From Deltaproteobacteria bacterium (GTDB lineage: Bacteria > Desulfobacterota > Syntrophia > Syntrophales > UBA2210): 11,487 bases of DNA. Where the stretch lies: positions 1-11,487 of the forward strand of contig JAUVXT010000062.1 of NCBI GenBank assembly GCA_030603465.1. Direction: 5' to 3'. The stretch's first letter is position 1. Each line of letters begins with the position of its first letter. This document shows positions 1 to 6,738 of this stretch, one piece after another. The notes below the pieces were generated by a model. That model saw only the letters and a list, made by a program, of their open reading frames with translations, searched no databases and was not told where the DNA came from. The position numbers and the translations under genes were made by a program.

Positions 1-970
1 AGGGTATGTCTGCCTTCCGGCAGATCGACGAAGCGTTCTTGAGATCATCTACGGTAAAGTTCTTGCCCATCTTTTTCAACATCTTTTCATTTGCGGCGTC
101 GCTTCCGAATTCTACTCCCGTGCACCCGGCGGCGATCATAAGCCCAATCAGTTCCTCTGTAACAAAGCCAGGGTTGGCGTAGCAACTCCATTTCACAGGA
201 AGTTTTCGCCTGATTATCTCTTCGCAGATTTCTTCGGCATGATGAACGGGATAATTGAATGCGTTATCGACAAAGAAAAGATTATCGATGCCCGAGTTCA
301 GCATATTTTCGATTTCGTCACAGACAAGATCGGGACTTTTCAATCTTACTGTCTTTCCCTCTATGATCGGGTACGTACAATAGACACACCTGAATGGACA
401 GCCCCTTTTGGTCTGAATGTTTCCCATTCCTCCCCACCGGAGGTAGGCTTCATTATCAAAACCGGAACGGTCAGGGGGTGAAAGAATGTCCAGGTCTTCT
501 ATTATTGCAGGATAGTCTCCAATAATTCCGGCAGCCGGTGTCTTTTTCTGTTCGAATTGATTTAAAAACCTGACAAAAGCAGACTCCCCTTCACCCACAA
601 TTCCGAAATCCGCCTGAAGAAAATCCATGAGAGGTTGCGGCAGGAGAGAAAAACCGCTTCCACCCAGTACAATGGAAGCGCTGCTGTGCGACCTGATCGT
701 CTGGACGACTTTCTGATAGAAGGGGAGGTAGGATATATAATTCGGATAACTTACGTTGTCCACGTTTCTAAGCGACAGGCCGACAACATCGGGACGGAAT
801 GTCGAGAGAGTTTTTTTTATTTCATCCTCATAGTCTCTCGCGAAACAGAGGTCCAGGATTTTGAAGGGGATTGTGTTTTCCCTCAGGGCGGCTGCAATGC
901 AGGACAATCCCAGGGGGAAGACCGGGTCGGGAAGTGATTCGATATTGGGTGAAAGAAGGAGTACTTTCAT
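1..970 (-). CDS. B12-binding domain radical SAM enzyme (C-terminus cut by window edge)
   Basis: The frame is open from an ATG at 970 to the left edge, giving 323 residues without a stop; the C-terminus lies outside the window. The N-terminus has the cobalamin-binding-type Rossmann fold start (MKVLLLSPN), a PLGLSCIAAAL segment near residues 19-29, GLSLRNVDN near residues 64-72, and LGGSGFSLLP followed by IVGEGES. The radical SAM [4Fe-4S] motif CxxxCxxC is seen as C191, C195 and C198 (KRGCPFRCVYC). A later FFVDNAFN segment fits the SAM barrel. Known members with this domain order methylate or rearrange carbon skeletons anaerobically, including those of lipids and tetrapyrroles. The start has an AGAGGA Shine-Dalgarno a few bases upstream and lies 12 bases after the KS-beta stop, so it is the last visible gene of the biosynthetic operon. 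Inference: it modifies the acyl chain made by the neighbours. The family is sure; the substrate is unknown. Confidence 0.9.
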   Translation of the reverse strand, partial: MKVLLLSPNIESLPDPVFPLGLSCIAAALRENTIPFKILDLCFARDYEDEIKKTLSTFRPDVVGLSLRNVDNVSYPNYISYLPFYQKVVQTIRSHSSASIVLGGSGFSLLPQPLMDFLQADFGIVGEGESAFVRFLNQFEQKKTPAAGIIGDYPAIIEDLDILSPPDRSGFDNEAYLRWGGMGNIQTKRGCPFRCVYCTYPIIEGKTVRLKSPDLVCDEIENMLNSGIDNLFFVDNAFNYPVHHAEEICEEIIRRKLPVKWSCYANPGFVTEELIGLMIAAGCTGVEFGSDAANEKMLKKMGKNFTVDDLKNASSICRKADIP

Positions 971-982
971 TTATTTTCCTCT

Positions 983-2203
983 TCACAATCGGGTAAAAAT
1001 AAGACCGCTGCTTCCGCCGCCGAAGGTGGAAGACGTCATCAGTGCCGCCTCTTCTACGCCTGCGGGGGGGATGTTCCATTCGAAAGGCTGACGTCCCCTG
1101 GTCTTGAGTGTTTCTGCCGCCACTGTGGGAAGCGGCAGGTGGTGGTGAAGGCTCAATAGGGCCGCCGCCGCTCTTGTGGTTCCCGCTCCTCCGAAAGTGC
1201 CCATGAGATATTTCAGCGGTGAAACCTTCAGGTTTTCCCGCCCTTCGGCAAAGATCGCACCGAGTATTCTGTATTCCGTTTCATCCAGATTACCGGAAAA
1301 GTTTGCCGATACGCTTATCTGATCTATCTCTTCAGAAGACATCCCGGCCTCTTTAATGGCAAGGGTTATCGCCCTTTTCATCTCTTTTCCCCCGGTTTCG
1401 TAATGTGAGGGTGATGTTATGCCGCCCGTTATTGTTGCTGCCCTGAGCAATCCGTATATCGTGGCGCCCCTTTCTATGGCGGAATTCAATCTTTCCATAA
1501 TCAGGATTCCGGCGCCTTCTCCAAGGATCAGACCCCCTCCCATCTCCGGGCTTATCGATTCGCCTTCCGCTGCTTTGGTCCTGTTCAGTATATCCAGGGC
1601 ATTGTAGCATGAGTACTGCATTTCCGACAATTCATCGGCCCCACCCACAATGACAGTATCAGCAATCCCCTGCAGCAGAAGAGTCCGCCCATAGAGCAGG
1701 GCGCTTTCTGCCGATATCTCGTTCTGGCAGAAGGTGCTGTTCGGGCCCGTGATTCCGTGAAAGATCGCGATCTGGCTTGCCGGTGCATTGGGAACGGTTT
1801 CCGGGAACAGGAAAGGCTGAGCGCCCCTCGGTCCGTCTCTAAGAAGGCTTACAAAAAAATCCTCCACATGCGCGCTGCTACCATAAGCGGTCCCCATGAT
1901 CACCGCAATGCTGTCCTTGTTGCCGTCAGCTATCGTGATGCCGCTATCTTCCAATGCCTCAACGCTCGCCGCCACGGCCATTCTCGAAACGCGACTCATT
2001 CTGCGATAACTCCTTCGCGGCATGAACTGGCCGGGATCGAAATCATCGATCCACCCCGCCACGTTGGAACTGAACGAGTCTGTCTCAAAGGAGGTGATTC
2101 TCTTGATGCCTGTCCGCGCATTTCTACAGCCGGACCAGAAGGCATCCTTCCCTATTCCCATTGAGCTTATGATACCGATACCGGTAATGGCAATATCATC
2201 CAT
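983..2203 (-). CDS. Ketosynthase-like protein lacking the catalytic triad (KS-beta / chain-length-factor-like)
   Basis: This 406-residue protein has the FabF-type thiolase fold from MDDIAITGIG at the start to STFGGGSSGL near the end. The frame extends upstream to 2371, but those 56 codons lie inside the preceding KS gene. The ATG at 2203 starts one base after that gene's TAA, which suggests translational coupling. Ungapped alignment of the GP...GIAD segment with FabF puts Glu162 (STFCQNEIS) at the nucleophile position, and the working paralogue next door has Cys162. The HGTAT histidine is replaced by Asn301 (SANFSGN) and the GH histidine by Thr336 (LMGTFGGAG). A nearby Cys159 is three residues off register. 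Loss of the nucleophile beside an intact KS is the known pattern of chain-length factors, which form a heterodimer with KS-alpha and shape the product cavity. Glu rather than the usual Gln at the nucleophile position is unusual. Inference: a structural or chain-length subunit rather than an independent condensing enzyme. Confidence 0.88.
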   Translation of the reverse strand: MDDIAITGIGIISSMGIGKDAFWSGCRNARTGIKRITSFETDSFSSNVAGWIDDFDPGQFMPRRSYRRMSRVSRMAVAASVEALEDSGITIADGNKDSIAVIMGTAYGSSAHVEDFFVSLLRDGPRGAQPFLFPETVPNAPASQIAIFHGITGPNSTFCQNEISAESALLYGRTLLLQGIADTVIVGGADELSEMQYSCYNALDILNRTKAAEGESISPEMGGGLILGEGAGILIMERLNSAIERGATIYGLLRAATITGGITSPSHYETGGKEMKRAITLAIKEAGMSSEEIDQISVSANFSGNLDETEYRILGAIFAEGRENLKVSPLKYLMGTFGGAGTTRAAAALLSLHHHLPLPTVAAETLKTRGRQPFEWNIPPAGVEEAALMTSSTFGGGSSGLIFTRL

Positions 2204-2204
2204 A

Positions 2205-3416
2205 TTACTCACTTCTTTTGAAAACGATGGAGGTGTTGTTTCCCCCGAAGGCGAAGGAATTTTTGAGGGCGATTGTGATGTCGCCCTTCCTTGCCTGATT
2301 CGGGATATAATCGAGATCGCAGTCGGGATCATTTTCCTCCAGGTGAATCGTGGGAGGCATGGTCTGGTCATACAAAGCCAGGATCGTGGCTACCGCTTCA
2401 ATACCGCCGGCCGCGCCCAGGCAGTGACCTATCATCGATTTTGTCGAACTGATGGCGAGACTTCTGGACAATTTTTCACCGAAGGCATCCCTTATCGCCG
2501 CTGTCTCTGTTTTGTCATTTATGGGCGTCGCCGTGCCGTGGGCATTTATATAATCCACCTGATTCATGTCTATGGAAGACCTTTTGAGGGCCTGTGCCAT
2601 AACGTTGCTCATCCCCTTCAGATCGGGCGCCGTCATGTGCGTGGCGTCGCAATTTGTCGCGTAGCCCAGCACCTCCGCATAGATAGTCGCCCCCCTGGTT
2701 TCCGCATGGTCATAGTCTTCCAGCACCAGAATGGCGGCCCCCTCTCCCAGGGAGAGACCCTGCCGGTTTTTATCAAAGGGGCGGCAGTATCCGGGATCCA
2801 TGAGTCGCAGAGAATGAAAGCCCGCAAAGGTAAGTTCCGAAAGGGCCTCACTTCCACCCGTTATTACAATATCCTGTGTATTTGATCCTATCAGATCGAA
2901 TCCATATCCTATGGAAGTCGCGCTTGAGGAGCAGGCGGTGCAGATAGTACTGCGGAATCCGGTGAAGCCGTAGTGCCCCGCGATGAGATCGGTTAGTGTG
3001 CATGTCGCGTACGGGAGAAGGAGTGACGGATCGGGTTTTTCCTGTCCCGACCATCTGGCGCGGCGGTATTTCTCCCACGAGTTCATGCCACCCGCACCGC
3101 CTCCCAGAACGACGCCGATCCTGTCTCTGTTGAAACTATTTTTATCCAGTCCCGAGTCGCGAATTGCCTCTCTCGCCGCTGTTAGTCCCAGAACGTCGCA
3201 TCTTGAAATCTCTTTTGTTTCATGAGGATCGAGTCCCGATTCCAGGTTCGTACCCGTCACCTCTCCCGCCAGGTGACAGGAATAATCGCTCGTATCGAAG
3301 AGGGTGACCGGCCTGATTCCGCATCTGCCCGTAAATATTCCCTCCCGGAAATTCTCAGTGGATGTTCCTACGGCATTGATTGTTCCCAGTCCTGTTATCG
3401 CCACGCGTCTTTTCAT
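2205..3416 (-). CDS. Beta-ketoacyl-ACP synthase, FabF-like (catalytically complete KS-alpha)
   Basis: This 403-residue KAS II-type condensing enzyme should extend an ACP-bound acyl chain by decarboxylative condensation with malonyl-ACP. All three catalytic residues are present: Cys162 (TACSSSAT), His293 (NAHGTAT) and His331 (IGHCLGAAGG). The C-terminal KNSFAFGGNNTSIVF signature is also clear. I chose the ATG at 3416 (MKRRVAITGLG), where the family normally begins and which has an AAGG about 9 bases upstream. The frame continues to a GTG at 3488, but the extra 24 residues look non-homologous and have no good ribosome site. The gene ends one base before the KS-beta ATG, so the two subunits are probably made together. 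Divergence from housekeeping FabF and the inactive partner point to a dedicated secondary lipid or polyene pathway (inference). Confidence 0.92.
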   Translation of the reverse strand: MKRRVAITGLGTINAVGTSTENFREGIFTGRCGIRPVTLFDTSDYSCHLAGEVTGTNLESGLDPHETKEISRCDVLGLTAAREAIRDSGLDKNSFNRDRIGVVLGGGAGGMNSWEKYRRARWSGQEKPDPSLLLPYATCTLTDLIAGHYGFTGFRSTICTACSSSATSIGYGFDLIGSNTQDIVITGGSEALSELTFAGFHSLRLMDPGYCRPFDKNRQGLSLGEGAAILVLEDYDHAETRGATIYAEVLGYATNCDATHMTAPDLKGMSNVMAQALKRSSIDMNQVDYINAHGTATPINDKTETAAIRDAFGEKLSRSLAISSTKSMIGHCLGAAGGIEAVATILALYDQTMPPTIHLEENDPDCDLDYIPNQARKGDITIALKNSFAFGGNNTSIVFKRSE

Positions 3417-3504
3417 CGATCTGACCCTTCGCACCGGCAACGGTCTTTCCAATTGTCCCATGGCTGTTATACGCAGGTATTGCGCCACAGATTTTCATGC
3501 AAAC

Positions 3505-3930
3505 CTATTCCCCGGAGCAGTACTCGACCATGGCGGCGATTCTTTTTTCTACATCGCCACTGATCCGGTAAATCATTTTTCTGTCTCTTGTCAAAAGGAC
3601 CTGCGTCGTCTCTCCCCGGGCCAGCAGATTCCCTCCATCTTTGAGCGCGATCTCGAATTTACATATGAGTGCCGCAATGTCCGGTTTAATCGCCGTGGTC
3701 CGTATAATGAGCATATCTCCGCAGGCTGCGGGATGTTTGTATTCACATGTGAGATTGATTACCGGTGCAATGTACCCCAGTTCGACCATCTGTCTGGGGA
3801 GTAGATCAAAGCGTTCCAACAGAGAAATTCTGCCCGCTTCGAACCACGCCATATAATGCCCATGCCAGGCCATTCCCCATTCGTCCACCTCATGAAAGCG
3901 GACCCTTTCTTCTGTTTCTATCCATTTCAT
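3505..3930 (-). CDS. Acyl-CoA/acyl-ACP thioesterase, YbgC/4HBT hotdog family
   Basis: This 141-residue single hotdog-domain protein has the length and N-terminal signature of YbgC-like 4-hydroxybenzoyl-CoA thioesterases. The segment HEVDEWGMAWHGHYMAWFE matches the family's DTDxxGVVYHxNY pattern, and Asp16 sits at the catalytic aspartate position. In this family the enzyme hydrolyses acyl thioesters. Placed between the ACP and KS genes, it most likely releases or edits the ACP-bound chain; a dehydratase-like hotdog role is less likely. The ATG at 3930 has no convincing Shine-Dalgarno (the preceding bases read AATAACCC). It is separated from the ACP gene by 190 bp of repeat DNA, so its expression may differ from that of the genes before it. 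The next gene, KS-alpha, starts 88 bases after the stop. Confidence 0.88.
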   Translation of the reverse strand: MKWIETEERVRFHEVDEWGMAWHGHYMAWFEAGRISLLERFDLLPRQMVELGYIAPVINLTCEYKHPAACGDMLIIRTTAIKPDIAALICKFEIALKDGGNLLARGETTQVLLTRDRKMIYRISGDVEKRIAAMVEYCSGE

Positions 3931-4005
3931 GGGTTATTATTGATAGTTTTGTAAAAAGTCGAAAAATACCATTTTCATCGGAGTGACGACCTTTTGTGGG
4001 TGAAC

Positions 4006-4118
4006 TGAACAGCGAGCGCATTCCCCGCTGCTTGCGGCGGGGTTAGCGAGCGAATAAAAAATAAACAATTTCCTTGCCAGTCGGAGATTCCTCGCAACTT
4101 GTTGCGGGGAGCTTCAAT
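4006..4118. repeat. Palindromic intergenic repeat, copy A (inverted relative to copy B)
   Basis: This copy fills most of the 3931-4120 gap between the ACP and thioesterase genes, which holds no other feature I can support. It contains two hairpins. One is CCCCGC/GCGGGG at 4023-4042, flanked by a direct repeat AGCGAGCG (4011-4018 and 4045-4052). The other is centred on CGCAAC-TT-GTTGCG at 4093-4106. Its reverse complement recurs at 5253-5498: a 38-bp block (4081-4118) matches 5253-5290 with four differences, and the 24 bases 4028-4051 match 5453-5476 exactly in inverted orientation. It could also act as a weak attenuator or mRNA-stabilising element downstream of the ACP gene. I see no T-run typical of an intrinsic terminator. 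Confidence 0.8.
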
Positions 4119-4120
4119 TA

Positions 4121-4402
4121 TTATCTGTTTTCGCACTTTTCTTTTATAAAATTTGCCAGCGTTGCGATAGAAGCAAAGGCTGTTTTCCCCACATTTTCAT
4201 CTTCTATGACAACATCGAAGGCCTTTTCAATGGCAACCACAAGTTCGAGGGCGTCTATGGAATCCAGCCCCAGGCCGTCGCCAAAGAGGGGCGCGTCATC
4301 CGCAATCTCTTCTATAGAAATATCTTCCAGCTTAAGGGTGTCAATGACCAGCCCTTTTAGATGTTCGCAGAGTTCCGTCGTATTTTCTACAATCGCTTTC
4401 AT
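4121..4402 (-). CDS. Acyl carrier protein
   Basis: This 93-residue acidic protein carries the phosphopantetheine attachment motif GLGLDSIDALELV, with the modified serine at Ser48. Four-helix ACP features are present, including LFGDGLGLDS before helix II and a later VGKTAFASIATLANFI segment. It is slightly longer than a typical primary-metabolism AcpP (about 77 residues) and carries an N-terminal extension-like helix. The GLGLDSIDALEL form is common in secondary-metabolite carrier proteins. The start has an excellent GAGGT Shine-Dalgarno six bases upstream and lies 22 bases after the ketoreductase stop. It should carry the growing chain between the ketoreductase, the KS pair and the thioesterase. 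A 4'-phosphopantetheinyl transferase is needed and is not in the window. Confidence 0.93.
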   Translation of the reverse strand: MKAIVENTTELCEHLKGLVIDTLKLEDISIEEIADDAPLFGDGLGLDSIDALELVVAIEKAFDVVIEDENVGKTAFASIATLANFIKEKCENR

Positions 4403-4424
4403 TCATTACCTCATACAGTTTTCT

Positions 4425-5165
4425 CTATGTAAGACCGCCGTCCACGGTCAATACCTGTCCAGTAATATATGCCGCATCATCGGAGGCGAGGAAGAGTACC
4501 GCTCCCGCAACTTCCTCCGGTGTGCCCGATCGCTGCATGGGGATCATCTGCAACAACTCCCCCTTTTTTTCAGGATCGAGAGTTTCCGTCATCGCGGTGG
4601 AAATAACCCCGGGACATACGGCATTGACCGTAATTCCAAAGCGTGCAATCTCTCTGGAGAGCGACTTCGTAAAGGAGATTATACCTCCCTTCGAAGCTGA
4701 ATAATTTGTCTGTCCGGCCCGGCCGGTAATCGCACTGGGCGATGTTATATTAATAATACGTCCCGCCCTTCGCGATATCATGGGCTTCATTACCGCCTTC
4801 GAGCAAAGGTAGGTACCCTTCAGGTTTACCGCGATCACTCTGTCCCAGTCATCCTCACCAAGGAACATGAGCAGTTTGTCCCGGATGATTCCCGCATTAT
4901 TAACCAGTACATCTATGTGTCCCCATTCCTCAAGTACGCGATCAACAATGTTTTTTACATCGGACCGGGAGGAAACATCTGCCTGTATAAGCAGTGATCG
5001 TTCCGCTATTTTTTTTATTTCGTCTTCGGCCTCTCGGGCGCTCGCGGAATCGGAAGAATAGATTACTGCCACCCATGCGCCTTCACGGGCGAAGGAGAGG
5101 GCCATAGCCTTTCCCAGGCCCCGCGTGCCACCCGTGACGAGGATTCTCTTTCCCTTGAATTTCAT
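4425..5165 (-). CDS. fabG: 3-oxoacyl-ACP reductase, FabG-like SDR
   Basis: This 246-residue classical short-chain dehydrogenase has FabG length. The cofactor motif TGGTRGLG (residues 11-18), the NNAG motif (89-92) and the catalytic set Asn114, Ser142, Tyr155 and Lys159 (YSASK) are all present, and the C-terminus GQVLTVDGGLT fits the family. It should reduce beta-ketoacyl-ACP to beta-hydroxyacyl-ACP with NAD(P)H. It is the first gene of the minus-strand cluster. The upstream region has only a weak ribosome site. The symbol reflects family membership; inside this cluster it is probably a pathway-specific paralogue rather than the housekeeping gene. Confidence 0.92.
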   Translation of the reverse strand: MKFKGKRILVTGGTRGLGKAMALSFAREGAWVAVIYSSDSASAREAEDEIKKIAERSLLIQADVSSRSDVKNIVDRVLEEWGHIDVLVNNAGIIRDKLLMFLGEDDWDRVIAVNLKGTYLCSKAVMKPMISRRAGRIINITSPSAITGRAGQTNYSASKGGIISFTKSLSREIARFGITVNAVCPGVISTAMTETLDPEKKGELLQMIPMQRSGTPEEVAGAVLFLASDDAAYITGQVLTVDGGLT

Positions 5166-5252
5166 AAGTTCGTCTTATCACATTAAAAAGATTTATGGAT
5201 CGAAATGCCCACATCTAACAGAATATGCTATTACGTGCAAGGTTGAACTGCC

Positions 5253-5498
5253 ATTGAAGCTCCCTGCGACAAGTTGTGGGGAATCTCCGATTTCCAAGTA
5301 ACTTAAATCTGCAAATGTGTTGTAGCGTTGCCCTCTGTGGGCAACATATCTGTGGGGCACAGAGGCCCCGCGCTACATAACAAGTTACTTCCAATTATAA
5401 TCCCGACGTGTCGGCATAGCGGAGCTGTTAAGGAAAATTGTTGATTTTATTTGCTCGCTAACCCCGCCGCAAGCAGTGGAGAACGCGCCCGCTGTTCA
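5253..5498. repeat. Palindromic intergenic repeat, copy B, split by an insert
   Basis: This is the inverted and diverged counterpart of copy A. Its left part (5253-5290) matches the reverse complement of 4081-4118 at 34 of 38 bases. Its right part (5430-5498) matches the reverse complement of 4006-4075, including 24 identical bases at 5453-5476. About 140 bp (roughly 5291-5429) separates the two parts here, where copy A has only about 5 bases. The GC-rich arms are partly decayed: AGCAGTGGAG here replaces AGCAGCGGGG, so the CCCCGC/GCGGGG hairpin is weakened. Together with copy A it brackets the FabG and ACP genes. Confidence 0.78.
5296..5390. repeat. Nested palindrome inserted within copy B
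   Basis: Outer arms AAGTAACTT (5296-5304) and AAGTTACTT (5382-5390) are perfect inverted repeats. Inside them TGTAGCG (5321-5327) pairs with CGCTACA (5371-5377), and CCTCTGTG (5332-5339) pairs with CACAGAGG (5358-5365). A competing fold is also possible: two separate hairpins, GTTGCCC/GGGCAAC (5327-5333 with 5339-5345) and GGGGC/GCCCC (5354-5358 with 5365-5369). No coding potential is seen, so it resembles a small non-autonomous palindromic element (REP- or MITE-like) rather than a gene. Copy A lacks it. Confidence 0.7.
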
Positions 5499-5559
5499 AT
5501 CCCGTTCCGGAAGAAAAAATATATTGAAGATGTCGCGTAAATATGGATAAGATGGCGAC

Positions 5560-6738
5560 ATGAAATCCGAGGTTTTTATTACAGACGGGCACTGGAGAAA
5601 GTCACTTGCCGCCGTCCGCGCCCTTGGCAGGCAGGGTATCGGCGTTGTTGTGGGAGAAAGCACGCGCCTTGCCACGGCGGCCTTTTCAAAATACAGCAAT
5701 CGCACCGTCGTCTATCCGTCACCCCTCCTGAACCCCGCTGACTTTCTTGATTTTCTTCAGCGGCACCTTTCTAGTAATTCCTATCGGATGCTCCTGCCCA
5801 TGGAATATGAAACGCTGAGTCTGATATCGCAAAACTATGCCGATTTTTCCCGGTATTCCTATATCCCCGTTGTATCCTACGAAAAATTAAAGATTGCGCA
5901 GAGCAAGGAGAAAATACTGCGTCTGGCAGACAGCCTGGGAATACCCACTCCCCGGACCTGGCATATCGACGATATCTCCCAAATCGACACACTCAAGAAC
6001 GAACTGCCATATCCGGTTGTAATAAAACCAAGAAAGGCCGCGGGAGCGCTTGGTGTTTCCTATCCCGAAACTCCGGAGGAACTGGAGGCGCAATACCTGT
6101 CCATTCACCGGCGTTTTCCCCGTCCCATGATCCAGGAATTTATTCCCCGCGAGGGACCGGGCTATGGCGCCTCATTCCTGATAGATGAGAGGGGAAGGGT
6201 GAAGGCATCCTTTGTACACAAGCGATTGAGGGAATACCCCGTGACGGGGGGTGCCAGTACATACAGAGAGAGCGCCATACATAACGATATCAGGGAAATG
6301 GCGCAGTCCCTTTTGCAGGCTCTGAAGTGGTTCGGTGTGGCCATGGTGGAGTTCAAGGTCGATCCCCGTGACGGCGTGCCGAAATTGATGGAGATTAACC
6401 CCAGATTCTGGGGATCACTCGCCCTTGCCGTGGAGGCGGGTGTCAATTTTCCCCATCTTTTGTACCGCATGTCCCGCGGTGAAAATTTCAGTCCCGTCGA
6501 ACGATACAAAGTGGGGGTCAGATGCCGTTGGCTCCTCCCCGGGGATATGCTCCATTTTATTTACAATTCAGAGCGTCTGTCGCTGATCCCGGAATTTTTT
6601 CACTTCTTTGATAAAAACACATCCTATGACATATTGTCGATGGATGATCCCCTTCCCGGCATGGCCCGGGTTCTCACACCGATAACCTTTTTGTACGATC
6701 GGGACATGAAGGAAAGACTGAGAAAGAGAAAAGAGTGA
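5560..6738 (+). CDS. ATP-grasp family carboxylate-amine ligase-like protein
   Basis: This 392-residue protein has the ATP-grasp fold. An N-terminal pre-ATP-grasp Rossmann domain (about 1-110) includes FITDGHWRKSLAAVRALG. The ATP-binding region includes YPVVIKPRKAAGALGV (151-166, Lys156) and QEFIPREGPGYG (192-203). The metal and phosphate ligands are in MVEFKVD (Glu264) and LMEINPRFWGS (Glu278, Asn280, Arg282). Such enzymes activate a carboxylate as acyl phosphate and join it to an amine or other nucleophile. Relatives are often found in exopolysaccharide and cell-surface gene clusters. It starts the plus-strand operon and overlaps the deacetylase gene by four bases, so the two products probably act in one pathway. 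The substrate cannot be told from sequence. The ATG at 5560 has only a weak purine-rich upstream site. Confidence 0.85.
   Translation: MKSEVFITDGHWRKSLAAVRALGRQGIGVVVGESTRLATAAFSKYSNRTVVYPSPLLNPADFLDFLQRHLSSNSYRMLLPMEYETLSLISQNYADFSRYSYIPVVSYEKLKIAQSKEKILRLADSLGIPTPRTWHIDDISQIDTLKNELPYPVVIKPRKAAGALGVSYPETPEELEAQYLSIHRRFPRPMIQEFIPREGPGYGASFLIDERGRVKASFVHKRLREYPVTGGASTYRESAIHNDIREMAQSLLQALKWFGVAMVEFKVDPRDGVPKLMEINPRFWGSLALAVEAGVNFPHLLYRMSRGENFSPVERYKVGVRCRWLLPGDMLHFIYNSERLSLIPEFFHFFDKNTSYDILSMDDPLPGMARVLTPITFLYDRDMKERLRKRKE

Larger units (their letters stand above)
5166..5559. other. Divergent intergenic region, 394 bp
   Basis: This region separates the minus-strand FabG-led cluster from the plus-strand ATP-grasp operon, so it should hold both promoters. 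I find no strong promoter. On the minus strand TTGCAC with a 17-base spacer to TAGATG (around 5200-5240) is a weak match. On the plus strand TTGAAG, 18 bases, TAAGAT lies very near the ATG at 5560. Most of the region is repeat DNA, listed separately. A small palindrome CCGAC-GT-GTCGG sits at 5403-5414. Confidence 0.5.

Noticed and set aside
2205..2371. Upstream extension of the KS-beta frame to 2371 (56 extra codons)
   Set aside because: It lies entirely inside the KS-alpha coding region and does not resemble a KS N-terminus. The ATG at 2203 starts exactly at the conserved fold and directly follows the previous stop.
2022..2885. A 287-codon open frame on the plus strand
   Set aside because: It is antisense to the two ketosynthase genes, which have full family signatures; no independent domain is visible.
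3417..3488. GTG start at 3488 for KS-alpha
   Set aside because: The 24 added residues are not KS-like and there is no Shine-Dalgarno; MKRRVAITGLG at 3416 is the normal family start.
4023..4042. CCCCGC/GCGGGG hairpin as an intrinsic terminator after the ACP gene
   Set aside because: It is a strong stem, but no T-tract follows on the minus strand and the same sequence recurs as part of an inverted repeat elsewhere, so it is better described as a repeat.
4006..5498. Inverted repeats as ends of a transposon carrying FabG and ACP
   Set aside because: There is no transposase, no clear target-site duplication, and the copies are diverged and individually palindromic, so dispersed repeats are the simpler reading; kept only as a finding.
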